Below the pieces are notes generated by a model. That model was given only the letters and a program-made list of their open reading frames with translations. It had not been told where the DNA came from and did not search any database. From CALAMC01 sp964459465 (GTDB taxonomy: Bacteria > Zixibacteria > MSB-5A5 > GN15 > PGXB01), in NCBI GenBank assembly GCA_964459465.1, contig CAYWLR010000002.1:186001-250000 (forward strand): a stretch of 64,000 nucleotides of DNA, read 5' to 3'. The position numbers and the translations under genes were made by a program. Every line of letters begins with the position of its first letter. The stretch's first letter is position 1. Positions 25,093-34,892 of this stretch are shown piece after piece.

Positions 25093-26046
25093 TCAACAAT
25101 AACATGTCTTTTGGCCCAATATATTTATTAGACAATCCAAAACACCATCGGGTTTATTAAAAATTTGTATTTCGGACATCCCATTAAACCAGGTAATCTG
25201 TCGCTTGGCGAATCGTCGCGAATTCTGTTTGATTAAATTAACGGCCTCCTCGTAGGTCAACCGGCCATCCCGGTAATCAAGTAACTCATTATATCCGATG
25301 ACATTAATTCGAGCCACCCGGTCTTTGAAACCCGATTTTATCAGAGTATCGACTTCGTCCAAAAGGCCCGCTTCCAACATTCGGTCCACCCGGGAATTGA
25401 TTCTCTCATATAATTCCGTCCTTGACGGCATAAAGCAGACAACGACAAAGTCGTAGATTTTTTTATATGAACCCATCGTCAAAATTTCCGTCTTGGTCCT
25501 GCCTGTCAGGTAATAAATTTCGAGGGCCCGGATGATTTTTTTTACATTATTCGGGTGGACTTTTACCGCTTCAATCGGATCGACATTTTTCAATTTTGCA
25601 TGAAGCGCTTCGGGGCCCTCCCTGGCGGCCAGCGCTTCCAGATCATCGCGGTAGTGGAAATCGCCGTCGGGAATTTCGACGATTCCTTCGACCAGCGACT
25701 TAATATATAACCCGGTTCCGCCGCAGATTAAGGGTTTCCTGCCTCTCTTAAATATATCCGCGATAATTTCATTGGCTCGCGCCACGAAATCAAAGGCCGT
25801 GAACCGCTCACCGGGTTCAACGCAATCGACCAGATGAGTCGGGTAGCGGGCCAAATCTTCGGGAAGCGGTTTGTCGGTGCCGATCGACAGTCCTTTATAT
25901 ATTTGGCGGGAATCGGCCGAGATCATCTCCAGTTGCTTAAACCGGTCCATCAGCTGAAAAGCCAGAGCCGTCTTGCCGGCACCGGTGGGGCCGGTAAGAA
26001 CCGGAATTACCGGCGCTTTACCGTCCGAATTTGGCATCGAGTTCAT
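25093..26046 (-). CDS. miaA: tRNA dimethylallyltransferase
   Basis: Adds a dimethylallyl group to A37 of tRNAs that read codons starting with U. The 317-residue protein has the P-loop VLTGPTGAGKTALAF, the ISADSRQIYKGL site (catalytic Asp), YPTHLVDCVEPGERFTAFDF, LICGGTGLYIKSLVEG, and a late ITWFNGM motif after KRQ. Its start overlaps the end of mutL by 20-29 bp depending on whether the ATG at 26046 or 26037 is used. The mutS-mutL-miaA order is common in bacteria. Confidence 0.97.
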   Translation of the reverse strand: MNSMPNSDGKAPVIPVLTGPTGAGKTALAFQLMDRFKQLEMISADSRQIYKGLSIGTDKPLPEDLARYPTHLVDCVEPGERFTAFDFVARANEIIADIFKRGRKPLICGGTGLYIKSLVEGIVEIPDGDFHYRDDLEALAAREGPEALHAKLKNVDPIEAVKVHPNNVKKIIRALEIYYLTGRTKTEILTMGSYKKIYDFVVVCFMPSRTELYERINSRVDRMLEAGLLDEVDTLIKSGFKDRVARINVIGYNELLDYRDGRLTYEEAVNLIKQNSRRFAKRQITWFNGMSEIQIFNKPDGVLDCLINILGQKTCYC

Positions 26047-27859
26047 CTCTGGTCAACCGAAGCACGATAGGCCGCCCGTGAGGGCAGGTGTGGTGATTAT
26101 GGCAGCGGTATAATCGGCGAATCAAGGCGCGGGCTTCGGTTTCGGTCATTTTATCACCGTGCATAACCGCCCCGCGACAGGCAATCGACTGGGCGATGTT
26201 ATTTTTGATATCAGATCCGGCCCGGTCGGCTTGTTCGATATCGGCGATTATTTCATCGAAGGCCTTTTCCGGGGATTTTTTGGACAACGCCGCGGGAACG
26301 GCCGAAAGTAATACGGTCGTTGCACCAAAGGGTTCGGCGTCGAATCCCGATGACTGGAGGACCGTCGCGGTCATTTCATACAGAGCGAAGCGGTCCGCCG
26401 AAAGCTCGATATGCACGGGAAACAAAAGGCTTTGTGAAACGCCGCAACCCCTTTCTATCGCGGCCAGAGTCTGTTCATACAATACCCGCTCATGGGCGGC
26501 GTGCTGATCGACGATGAATAATACATCACGGTCCGAGAACAAGAGGTACAGCGTGCCGAATTGTCCCAGATACTGGAAACGCTCGAATTCCGGTTCTTCA
26601 GGAGGTGCGGTGATGTTATCAACTGCCGGACCAACAATAATGGGAGTTTTATGCGAGTCATGGCCCGCGTTGAAAGAATCCGGTGTGGAATCCATTTCGT
26701 TTTCACCGCGGTATAATTTTTTCAGCAGAGTGATATCGATGTCCCGCGCCGCTGCCGGTTGCGCCCGGTAATCATTATATTGCGGCGTGGTCTTTTGAGG
26801 CGACGCCGGCGGCGAACCCAAAACGTTCGGCGTCGGCAGGACACCGGTTGCGCGCAGTGTCCGCTTGACCGCTTCGTGCAACAGGTCATGGATTTTGCTT
26901 TCCTGCGAAAGACGGACTTCGGCCTTGGTCGGATGCACGTTGACATCGACCTGCGCGGGATCGACATGCATAAAAACCGCCCCGACCGGATACTGCCCTT
27001 TTTGCAGAAGCTCCCTGTAACCGGAAACGACCCCATGCGCCAGCCCCGGCGATTTTATAAAGCGGTGGTTGATAAACAGGTACAGCCCGGTTTGACCGGT
27101 GCGGCAGTACAGGGGATAACTCAAATAGGCCTCTATTTTTACATCCGATGTGTCGCCAAAGACGCTCATTAACTGCTCGATATTATTCTGCAAAAGTATC
27201 CGCGCCACGCGTGCTTTGGGGTCGTTGTCGGCGGCCGACAGCTCGAACAGCCGACGGCCATTGATGCGATATTTGAAGGCAACGCCGGAAGAGCTCAAAG
27301 CCATGGCGATGGCATTCCGGTTGAGATATGACGCCTCGGTCGCCTCCGATTTAAGGAATTTTCGTCTGGCGGGCGTGTTGAAAAACAGATTCTCCACTTC
27401 TACGGTAGTGCCGACCGAGGCCGCCACCGGTTTAAGGCTCTGCACTACGCCGCCTTCGATAATTATCTCCATGCCGTTTTCGGCATCATGCGTTTTGGAT
27501 ACCAAGCGGGTTCGGGAAACCGAAGCGATCGACGGCAACGCTTCGCCGCGAAAACCGAAACTGATCAGCCGTTCGAGGTCATCGAAATCGCTGATTTTAC
27601 TGGTGGCATGACGGGAAAATGCGATTTCGATTTGATCCGGTTCGATCCCGCAACCATTGTCGGTAATAAGAATTCTTTTCGTCCCCGACTTTTCAATATC
27701 GATATCAATGGCCGTGGCACCGGCGTCGAGGGCATTTTCCACCAGTTCCTTGAGGACCGCCGCCGGACGTTCAATCACTTCACCGGCGGCGATTTTATTT
27801 ATCAGTCGTTCCGGCAGGGGACGAATCCAGCGCTTTTTGGCGGTTGTATTATTGCCCAT
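26018..27859 (-). CDS. mutL: DNA mismatch repair protein MutL with endonuclease motif
   Basis: Couples MutS mismatch recognition to strand removal. The GHKL ATPase N-terminus has LINKIAAGEVIERPAAVLKE, ITDNGCGIEP and SFGFRGEALPSI. The C-terminal dimerisation domain carries DQHAAHERVLYE, the metal-binding motif of MutL nicking endonucleases, and the zinc-type CPHGRP near the end. It is therefore likely a nicking MutL as in bacteria without Dam/MutH. The 613-residue length is typical. Its ATG overlaps mutS by 11 bp. Confidence 0.97.
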   Translation of the reverse strand: MGNNTTAKKRWIRPLPERLINKIAAGEVIERPAAVLKELVENALDAGATAIDIDIEKSGTKRILITDNGCGIEPDQIEIAFSRHATSKISDFDDLERLISFGFRGEALPSIASVSRTRLVSKTHDAENGMEIIIEGGVVQSLKPVAASVGTTVEVENLFFNTPARRKFLKSEATEASYLNRNAIAMALSSSGVAFKYRINGRRLFELSAADNDPKARVARILLQNNIEQLMSVFGDTSDVKIEAYLSYPLYCRTGQTGLYLFINHRFIKSPGLAHGVVSGYRELLQKGQYPVGAVFMHVDPAQVDVNVHPTKAEVRLSQESKIHDLLHEAVKRTLRATGVLPTPNVLGSPPASPQKTTPQYNDYRAQPAAARDIDITLLKKLYRGENEMDSTPDSFNAGHDSHKTPIIVGPAVDNITAPPEEPEFERFQYLGQFGTLYLLFSDRDVLFIVDQHAAHERVLYEQTLAAIERGCGVSQSLLFPVHIELSADRFALYEMTATVLQSSGFDAEPFGATTVLLSAVPAALSKKSPEKAFDEIIADIEQADRAGSDIKNNIAQSIACRGAVMHGDKMTETEARALIRRLYRCHNHHTCPHGRPIVLRLTRDELDAKFGR

Positions 27860-30461
27860 CGAGTTTCTCTTTCAGGCGGTGGATCATTTTTAAAGCATCG
27901 ACAGGCGTCAGATGATCGACGTCGGTCTTTCTGATTTCTTCTTCAACTTCCGAAGGTTGCCGGTCAAAAAGCGAGCGCTGGACGATATTTTTATGCACGC
28001 CTTTGGCCAGCGCCGACTGCGAGAATTTGCCCGATTCCAGCAATCGCAGAAGTTCGCGGGCCCGGGTCAGGGTCTGGCGCGGGACTCCGGCCAGACGGGC
28101 CACCTCAATGCCGTAGGAATCATCGCAGCCGCCGGGAATGATCTTGTGCAAAAATATGATTTCGTTTTCCCAGCGTTTCACGGCTACCTGGCAGTTGAAT
28201 ATTTTATCATACAAGGCCGCCAGCCCGGTCAACTCATGGTAATGCGTCGCGAAAACCGTCCGTGAGTGATTGTGCTCGTTGATATATTCAACGACCGACC
28301 ATGCGATCGACAGGCCGTCAAAGGTCGATGTCCCCCGCCCGACCTCATCGAGCAGAATCAGGGATTTCTCGGTGGCGTTGTGGAGAATATTCGACGTTTC
28401 CACCATTTCCACCAGGAAAGTCGATTGGCCCCGGGCCAGATTGTCGATGGCCCCGACCCGCGTGAAGACCCGGTCAACGATGCCAATGCGGGCCGACTCG
28501 GCCGGAACAAACGAGCCGATTTGGGCGAGAATGACAATCAGACCTATCTGGCGTAAATAAGTCGATTTACCCGACATATTCGGGCCCGTCAGAATCATCA
28601 AACGACGGGTGTCGGCGCCGAGACTTAAATCATTGGCGATAAAATTTCCGGCCGGAAGCAGATTCTCAATGACCGGGTGCCGTCCCCCGATTATTTCCAA
28701 GTCGGTGGCTTCATTCATTTCGGGACAAACGTACATTTTCTCCGCGGCCAGATTGGCCAGTGAAACGATCACATCGATTTCCGACAGTGATTCCGATGCC
28801 AGAATTATATCTTCGAGGCTGTGCGCGATTTCATCGACCAGCGCGGCGAACAATTTTTCCTCAAGCGAAAATATTTTTTCTTCGGCTGCGGATATCATCT
28901 CTTCTTTTTGCTTCAGTTCCTCGGTGACATAGCGCTCGCCGTTGACCAGCGTTTGTTTGCGAATATAGTCTTTCGGGACTTTGTCCTGATGTGTTTTCGT
29001 AATTTCGATATAGTACCCGAACACTTTATTATAGCCGACCTTTAACGAGGGAATTCCCGTACGCTGGCGCTCGATATTTTGCAGTGAGGCGATATATTTT
29101 CGGGCATCGCGGATGGAATTGAGCAAACTGTCCAGTTCCGTCGAATAACCCTTGCGTATGACGCCGCCTTTATTGGCCGCCAGCGGCGGTTCTTCGGTTA
29201 AGGCCGCATCTATTTTCCGGATAATTTCGTCCAGATCGGGGTAACCGGCCGTGATGCTTTTTATAATTTCGCTCTGACAAACGGCGAGCCGGCCAATCAC
29301 ATCGCGACCGAGTTCCAGCCCCCGCTTCAATGAAGCCAGTAGCCGGGGGTTAATTTTGCGCATACCCAGCCGTCCGGCCAGACGAGCCAAATCGGGCAAT
29401 GGCGACAGAATCGATGGCAATTCCAGAGCCAGATTGCGATTATGGTACAATTCTTTCACGCCGTTTTGCCGCCGCAAAATCGGAGTCAGCGTTTTGTACG
29501 GATGCAACAGGGCGTCTTTGAGTTTGCGGGCGCCGCCCGGAGAAGATGTCTTATTCACCGCCGCATACAGCGAATTTTTCTCGGTTCGGTCGGACAGGTT
29601 GGCGGCGATTTCGAGATTGCGAACGGTATTATAATCCAGCACCATGCAATGAGCATTATCGGCAGGCGAAATTTTGGTAACATGATCCAGCTTGGTGCGG
29701 TTGGTTTCCAGCAGATAACGATATATGGCTCCGGCGGCGATTATCCCGAATTTCATATGCCCGATGCCGAAACCGTCGAGGGTACTGACATCGAAAAATC
29801 CACACAGTTCGCGCATCGCCGTCTTATAATCGAAATTCCAGTTCTCGAACGACGTAAGGCTTTTGGGTTCGCCGGTTTTTATAATATCCAATAGCCCGCC
29901 CCCGTAATCATCGGGGTATAAGACCTCTCGCGGCGACAGAATATGTATCGTTTCGACGATCCGGTCCGGCGTCCCCTCGTCGACAAAGAAATAACCGGTG
30001 GTCAAATCGATGACGGCTAAACCGCAGTCGCCATCATCGGACGATACAAAAACGGCCGCCAGGTAAATCGTTCCCGATGACTCATAGGCGCTTTCGACCG
30101 TGGCCGTTCCCGGAGTGATGATTTCGACGACGTCGCGCTTGACCACGCCTTTGGCCAATTTAGGGTCTTCAACCTGCTCGACGATAACGACCTTCTCCCC
30201 CGCTTCCAGAAGGCGGGCCAGATATTTATCGGCGCTGTGGTATGGGACACCCGCGAGAGGTATTTTGCGTCCGTTCAGATGACCGCGCGAGGTCAGAGCA
30301 ATATTGAGTATCGGTGCCGCCCTGACGGCGTCGTCATCGAACATTTCATAAAAATCACCCATGCGGAAAAAGAGAATCTTATCCGGATAGCGGGCTTTGA
30401 TATCATAAAACTGGCGCATTACCGGCGTCAGTTTATCGCGGGCCGAGGCGGACGAGTTCAT
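27849..30461 (-). CDS. mutS: DNA mismatch recognition ATPase MutS
   Basis: Binds mismatches and small loops. The 870-residue protein has the mismatch-reading F-x-E motif (FFRMGDFYEMF, Phe37 and Glu39), connector and clamp domains, and the ABC-type ATPase with Walker A LTGPNMSGKSTYLRQ, the signature STFLVEMVET and Walker B LILLDEVGRGTSTFDGLSIA. The tail keeps a helix-turn-helix dimerisation region. It overlaps the upstream SPOR-domain gene by 4 bp and mutL by 11 bp, so the block is tightly cotranscribed. Confidence 0.97.
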   Translation of the reverse strand: MNSSASARDKLTPVMRQFYDIKARYPDKILFFRMGDFYEMFDDDAVRAAPILNIALTSRGHLNGRKIPLAGVPYHSADKYLARLLEAGEKVVIVEQVEDPKLAKGVVKRDVVEIITPGTATVESAYESSGTIYLAAVFVSSDDGDCGLAVIDLTTGYFFVDEGTPDRIVETIHILSPREVLYPDDYGGGLLDIIKTGEPKSLTSFENWNFDYKTAMRELCGFFDVSTLDGFGIGHMKFGIIAAGAIYRYLLETNRTKLDHVTKISPADNAHCMVLDYNTVRNLEIAANLSDRTEKNSLYAAVNKTSSPGGARKLKDALLHPYKTLTPILRRQNGVKELYHNRNLALELPSILSPLPDLARLAGRLGMRKINPRLLASLKRGLELGRDVIGRLAVCQSEIIKSITAGYPDLDEIIRKIDAALTEEPPLAANKGGVIRKGYSTELDSLLNSIRDARKYIASLQNIERQRTGIPSLKVGYNKVFGYYIEITKTHQDKVPKDYIRKQTLVNGERYVTEELKQKEEMISAAEEKIFSLEEKLFAALVDEIAHSLEDIILASESLSEIDVIVSLANLAAEKMYVCPEMNEATDLEIIGGRHPVIENLLPAGNFIANDLSLGADTRRLMILTGPNMSGKSTYLRQIGLIVILAQIGSFVPAESARIGIVDRVFTRVGAIDNLARGQSTFLVEMVETSNILHNATEKSLILLDEVGRGTSTFDGLSIAWSVVEYINEHNHSRTVFATHYHELTGLAALYDKIFNCQVAVKRWENEIIFLHKIIPGGCDDSYGIEVARLAGVPRQTLTRARELLRLLESGKFSQSALAKGVHKNIVQRSLFDRQPSEVEEEIRKTDVDHLTPVDALKMIHRLKEKLDGQ

Positions 30462-31462
30462 CGTGCGATTACTTGAAAGGCTTCGTTTTCCTGCGTTTCC
30501 AGTCGGGCCTTGAAGGCGATGGCCTCGTCGGAGGAACCGAATTTCCCGACGTATACGACGTAATATTTTTTGCCGGAGATGGTTTTTTCCAAAATGTCGA
30601 CGGCCTGACCGTATTTTTCCATCCGTTTTTTCGTATCGCGGGCGTTATCCCGTATGGAATAAACCCCGACCTGAATCGAATAGAAAGTCCCAGTAATTTT
30701 TTCGGCGTCACTTCCGCCCGATACCTTGAGGTCGCTGAAGCTGGTAACCAGGTCATCCAGACCGACCGCATCGGGGTAGCTTTCTTTGAGGAGGTTATAG
30801 TACAGGATAGCATCGTCGATTCGTTTTTGCCGGAACGAATAATAGGATAATAAGTACATCGCCGGTGCGACCGCGACATCATGTTTGGATTTGGTCAGGG
30901 ATCGGCAGATGTTTTGGGCGCCGGAATATTCTTTGGCCTCGTATTGACGGCGGGCTTTATCCAGACGACCGATGTCGCCACAGGCCCGATTTTCATTTTC
31001 GCGGATTAGAAGTTCGAGATGCCTGTCGGCGGCGGCTTTCTGGCCGATTTTATCGGCCGCCAGGGCGTACAACCGGAGCATCATCGGGCGGTACTGACCG
31101 TTTTCCCAATGTTGCAGGTAGCCGAGCGCCGACGAAGCCAGATTGGTATAATCTTTATCGGCCAGATAGTACAACACTTTTCGTCGGACGTTGTCTTCGA
31201 GCCATTGCGGAGCCATACCGGCCTTGAAAGCGGCGTCGAGAAACCTGGCCGAGGCATAACCGTCGCTTTCCAGCAAAGCCTGGCAGTACAGGACAGAGCC
31301 ATCGCGGGTAGCGGCCGTGGCCAGTTGCCCGACTTCGCGGCGGGCCTGCTCCAGATCACCCGTTTCTATCATTTTCAAAGCCTTTTCCGAGGCCGCCGCC
31401 CCGGAATAAAGCAAAAGTACCGTCATGAAAAATGTCAGATTTCGCATAATCGAGCCGTTCAT
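30458..31462 (-). CDS. Exported SPOR-domain protein with helical repeats
   Basis: The ATG at 31462 overlaps the upstream stop codon as TGATG, a sign of coupling. The signal peptide is LTFFMTVLLLYSGAAAS. Residues about 25-235 form TPR-like helices (YLADKDYTNLASSALGYLQH, ALYALAADKIGQKA-type units). The last 75 residues are a SPOR fold: FYSIQVGVYSIRDNARDTKK to YYVVYVGKFGSSDEAIAFK. SPOR domains bind denuded glycan at septa, so a periplasmic division or cell-wall role is likely. At 334 residues it is not a standard named SPOR protein. Confidence 0.85.
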   Translation of the reverse strand: MNGSIMRNLTFFMTVLLLYSGAAASEKALKMIETGDLEQARREVGQLATAATRDGSVLYCQALLESDGYASARFLDAAFKAGMAPQWLEDNVRRKVLYYLADKDYTNLASSALGYLQHWENGQYRPMMLRLYALAADKIGQKAAADRHLELLIRENENRACGDIGRLDKARRQYEAKEYSGAQNICRSLTKSKHDVAVAPAMYLLSYYSFRQKRIDDAILYYNLLKESYPDAVGLDDLVTSFSDLKVSGGSDAEKITGTFYSIQVGVYSIRDNARDTKKRMEKYGQAVDILEKTISGKKYYVVYVGKFGSSDEAIAFKARLETQENEAFQVIAR

Positions 31463-32571
31463 CAGCGGGCGGAATAAACATCCTGACCCGATGAGATTGC
31501 CGTTTTGGATAAACCGGCTGTTTTACGAGCCGTTTCACCCCGCTCAATCAGCCGGTCCAGAAGTGTCGTCAGCTCTTTCTTGTTGCCGGTCGATAAATAC
31601 AATCGGGCCAGCTCAAGAGCCGGGGCATACTCTTCGGGATGGCTTTCGACGGTCGCGCGCAAATGTTCAATCGCCTCGCTCACTTNNNNNNNNNNCTGGT
31701 GATAATCGGCCAGTAAAAGACGGGCGTCAAGATTGTCCGGCGCGGTTTCGAGTATATCGTTGCACACCGACGAAATATCCCCGTAGCGACCCAGTTCGAA
31801 CAAAGCCTTTTTCAGCCGCCCCAGGACCAATCCGGCCCGGGCGGGAGCGGCCACCACCATTTTTTGCCAGATATGGACGGCGTCATCGAGTCGGTCTTCC
31901 AGAACGTAGGAGTCGCCGATTTTGATATACGCTTCAACACAGGCGGGATCCATGGAAATGGCCTCTTTGAACAGGATGCGGGCCTTGTGATATTCCTTGC
32001 GGCCGAAAAGTATCTCACCCTGATGATAGCGATAGACAGCCAGGCCCTTTTTGGAATGGTCGCCGTCAATCTTTATCAGCTTTTCCTTGATTTCGAAGGC
32101 TTCATCCCAATGACCGGTTTTTTCGTGTAATTTGAGCAGGTTTTCATAGGCCCAGCGATTGGAGCTGTCGATAGCAATCAGTTCTTTGAGGGCCTTTTCG
32201 GCGGAGCCATTGTCGGAAATGGCCAGGAAGTCCTCGGTCAGCGCCCGGAGAATCGATTTCTTCTCGGGATTTTTGAGGTTATGCCGCAGGGTCAAATCCC
32301 TGTGAACCTGCAGGGCTTTGTCGGCTTTACCGTATTTTTTAAGAATATCGCCCAACCTCAAATAGGCGTCGATATTGGAGCTGTCTCCGGCCACCACTTC
32401 CCGGAATTTGCTAAAAGCTTCTTCGTCGCGATTGTCCAGCAGAGCGCGCAAGGCTTCGATATAGAGCCGGTCATCGGGCTGCCTTTTTTCTTTTTTGTAC
32501 TGACCGTAATAAATAAAAATCGCGAGAGAAACAACGACAGCCAGGAGTATGATTATTATAATCGTATCCAT
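31462..32571 (-). CDS. LapB/YciM-like TPR membrane protein without zinc ribbon
   Basis: LapB adjusts lipopolysaccharide synthesis through LpxC stability in Enterobacteria. This 369-residue protein has the same plan: one N-terminal helix (IIIIILLAVVVSLAIFIYYG), then many TPR units (FSKFREVVAGDSSNIDAYLR, YEKTGHWDEAFEIKEKL-type, ILFKEAISMDPACVEAYIKI). It is 13 bp downstream of a LapA-like gene, as in E. coli. LapB usually ends with a rubredoxin-like CxxC zinc ribbon; this one ends LSKTAISSGQDVYSAR with no cysteine pair. Ten Ns fall inside it (31686-31695) but the frame is preserved. The name is by context and architecture. Confidence 0.7.
   Translation of the reverse strand: MDTIIIIILLAVVVSLAIFIYYGQYKKEKRQPDDRLYIEALRALLDNRDEEAFSKFREVVAGDSSNIDAYLRLGDILKKYGKADKALQVHRDLTLRHNLKNPEKKSILRALTEDFLAISDNGSAEKALKELIAIDSSNRWAYENLLKLHEKTGHWDEAFEIKEKLIKIDGDHSKKGLAVYRYHQGEILFGRKEYHKARILFKEAISMDPACVEAYIKIGDSYVLEDRLDDAVHIWQKMVVAAPARAGLVLGRLKKALFELGRYGDISSVCNDILETAPDNLDARLLLADYHQXXXXVSEAIEHLRATVESHPEEYAPALELARLYLSTGNKKELTTLLDRLIERGETARKTAGLSKTAISSGQDVYSAR
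31686..31695. other. Assembly gap (10 Ns)
   Basis: Ten unknown bases inside a TPR unit of the LapB-like gene. The flanking frames agree, and the spacing LADYHQ-xxxx-VSEAI matches a normal TPR helix, so the estimated gap length is probably close to true. Confidence 0.95.
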
Positions 32572-32583
32572 AGAATATCCCCG

Positions 32584-32913
32584 CTAATTCCCTTTCCTGT
32601 CCAGCAAATCCCGGCTTTCTTCAATCGGCCGGTTGCGCAAAGCGGTAACCTCGGAAATCAACCCCTTGATGGATTTATTGGCTTCGCGCAGCTGATTGGT
32701 TTGCTTGAGATAAATCGAAATGAACAAGAGCCAGGCAATCAGCGCTCCCAGAATAAACGACCAGAATACCACGGTGACGATCGGCACATTCTGCCTTTGG
32801 GCCAGAATTAAATCGAGGTTTTTCACCGTCTGATCCGGGCCGCTGTTATATAAAGCGAATCCGATAATAATGGCTATGACGATAAGGATCAATACCGACC
32901 TGAAAACCCACAT
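32584..32913 (-). CDS. LapA-like small membrane protein (DUF1049 family)
   Basis: The start at 32913 (MWVFRSVLILIVIAIIIGFA) has AAGGAGG 6 bp upstream; the frame is open to 32982 but without signals. The 109-residue protein has two transmembrane helices (residues 4-20 and VVFWSFILGALIAWLLFISI) and a cytoplasmic coiled-coil tail. This matches LapA/YciS, the partner of LapB. It is directly upstream of the LapB-like TPR gene. Confidence 0.82.
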   Translation of the reverse strand: MWVFRSVLILIVIAIIIGFALYNSGPDQTVKNLDLILAQRQNVPIVTVVFWSFILGALIAWLLFISIYLKQTNQLREANKSIKGLISEVTALRNRPIEESRDLLDRKGN

Positions 32914-33023
32914 ACTTCCTCCTTGGAAGATTTTAGTGTTTACCGATCGAACATAACAAACCGGACCGACGGCGTCAATCATTAATCGGCGGCCGTTTTG
33001 ACTTTGCCGGGAGGCACAAGCCC

Positions 33024-33680
33024 TTATTCCGTAAATTCAAATCCTTTGATAACCTCGGCGAAATCCTTCTGCAGGCTGTCGAAATAGCGCCATTCGCCGA
33101 TAAAATGCAGCATATAAATGTTATTATCTTTTTTGGCGAAAAATATCGACCCGCCATAAAAATCGGTCACTATTTCGCCGCGGTCGGAGCCTGACCCCGA
33201 ACCCTGGACGGATATCGTATATTGAAGCTGGGCCAGAACCTGAATGCCTTCGGATGCACCGGCGGGCAATTTAAACCTTTTGCGCACCTGATAATCGCCG
33301 AACAGGATGGGAAATTCAGAAGTTATGGCCTTTTTCTGATCAGATTTATAGGCATTTGACAGAAGTGAATCAACGAACATATCCAGAGAAAGGCTTGTCG
33401 TGTCCACCATGACAGTTATCTTGGGCACGGTCGTGTAGTTGGGGGCGTGTGTATAAGCCGGGGGAATGTCATATTTTTTCTGAGTTAAAATCAGGCGAAT
33501 CTTGTCTTCGCCTTTTTTCATAGTATATTTCCAGGCATCATTGAAGGTCAGCTTGAACGGATAAGTCCCGTCGATATAAGTGTTGCCGGCCACCTCCCCG
33601 GATTTGTCACCCTTTTTGCGGCCTTCGGCCACAGAAAATACAAGAGTCATCATTAACAGGGCAATGAGCAGTCGTTTCAT
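33024..33680 (-). CDS. Hypothetical secreted protein
   Basis: A 218-residue exported protein with signal peptide MKRLLIALLMMTLVFSVAEG. The mature part (GTYPFKLTFNDAWKYTMKKG and later FFAKKDNNIYMLHFIGEWRYFDSLQKDF, first 20 shown) has the pattern of PsbP/DUF1795-like folds, in which a short conserved FYxD-type strand is followed by a helix that ends F.EVIKGF. That comparison is tentative. It lies about 110 bp upstream of the lapA-like gene, with the DUF362 gene on its other side. No function can be assigned. Confidence 0.65.
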   Translation of the reverse strand: MKRLLIALLMMTLVFSVAEGRKKGDKSGEVAGNTYIDGTYPFKLTFNDAWKYTMKKGEDKIRLILTQKKYDIPPAYTHAPNYTTVPKITVMVDTTSLSLDMFVDSLLSNAYKSDQKKAITSEFPILFGDYQVRKRFKLPAGASEGIQVLAQLQYTISVQGSGSGSDRGEIVTDFYGGSIFFAKKDNNIYMLHFIGEWRYFDSLQKDFAEVIKGFEFTE

Positions 33681-33794
33681 TTTAATTCCTCCCTTGTGGG
33701 TTTCTAACTATTTATCCATTATACAATTACAAGTCAAGATATATTTAATTTTTTTGGCCCGGGAAACGAAATATGACAAGTGCCGACAATAAAA

Positions 33795-34892
33795 TTAAGA
33801 AGGATTCCAGCCTTTCTTGTACAAATCGAACAGCCGGCCCCATTCCGAGCGGGAGTACTTGCGGATAATCGACTTGCCCACAATGGGGTACCAGAACCAG
33901 TCATGATAAATGTTGCTGGCCATGGGCGCCCAGACAACCAGGGGTGAGTGAAGAGCAATTTTTTCGAGAAATCTAAGCGGTCCTTTGCGTAGCATCTGAT
34001 CGCCCCAGATGACAAACGATTTTTTCGTTTTAAATCCGAAATTAATTTCAGCGATATCATCGCCCAGTATCTCAATTTCGGCGATATCGGCCGTGCCCAA
34101 ATCCCGCTCCTGGCACATTCTTAAATACGGTATACTCAAGGGATCGAAACCCATGAGTTTGGCGGCGACGGCATCGATGGCCACCGAGTCGGCCGAGGCC
34201 AGTAACAGGTTTTTGGAATGCGGAGTCATGGTACGCGGGCCGGCCCCATCGCCGCATACGGTTCCATCCATGACCGCCAGAATATTCGGGTGGAGTTCTT
34301 TTTGCATCAGCATCAGGTCGACCAGCACTTCGTGCATATATTTATGGGCATAATGGCGCACTTCCTTGAGGAGTCCGCCGAAGGAATTTTTTATGGCTCC
34401 GGTCGTAATCGAATGGCCGTGGGTTTTAACCGTCGGCAAATGGATGATCTGCTTTCCGACGTACATTTGGGGTATTTCGATGCCATCGGGGAAAATTTCG
34501 TTGAGCTTGAGCAGTTCTGATTTGAAGTTATAGACAATCCATTCGACTTCAGGCAAGGCCGTGAATTTCAGGCCGTACTTATCCAGAACGGGCAGCCAAA
34601 GATTATTTTTGGCCCCCTTCCAGGGATGAGTCACGACCGTCTTGTTTTCGAGCGGTAGCAATCGGTCGGGCCGATAGCCATCCTCGACCATGGTTTTGAC
34701 CACGCCCTCGACCTGCCATGGTTGCGACGAACAGGCCGGGAAGTATTTGGTCCAGGACAAGTTCAGCTTGATAATCGTATCCTGATTGATATCGATTATC
34801 GACTTATATTGAACCAGTTCCAGCAGGCGGCGATAGTCACGCAGGATATTTCCGGAATCGGTTTTTAAAACGGCAACCTGTGCTTTGGTCAT
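33795..34892 (-). CDS. DUF362 domain-containing protein
   Basis: A 365-residue soluble protein of the DUF362 family, recognised by VGKQIIHLPTVKTHGHSITT, GAIKNSFGGLL, ILAVMDGTVCGDGAGP and LLLASADSVAIDAVAAKLMG. The family's biochemical role is not established; many members have C-terminal ferredoxin-type Cys clusters, which this one lacks. Its ATG overlaps the last base of the upstream polysaccharide deacetylase stop codon region, so it is cotranscribed with the polysaccharide genes. A role in surface polymer assembly is inferred from context only. Confidence 0.85.
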   Translation of the reverse strand: MTKAQVAVLKTDSGNILRDYRRLLELVQYKSIIDINQDTIIKLNLSWTKYFPACSSQPWQVEGVVKTMVEDGYRPDRLLPLENKTVVTHPWKGAKNNLWLPVLDKYGLKFTALPEVEWIVYNFKSELLKLNEIFPDGIEIPQMYVGKQIIHLPTVKTHGHSITTGAIKNSFGGLLKEVRHYAHKYMHEVLVDLMLMQKELHPNILAVMDGTVCGDGAGPRTMTPHSKNLLLASADSVAIDAVAAKLMGFDPLSIPYLRMCQERDLGTADIAEIEILGDDIAEINFGFKTKKSFVIWGDQMLRKGPLRFLEKIALHSPLVVWAPMASNIYHDWFWYPIVGKSIIRKYSRSEWGRLFDLYKKGWNPS

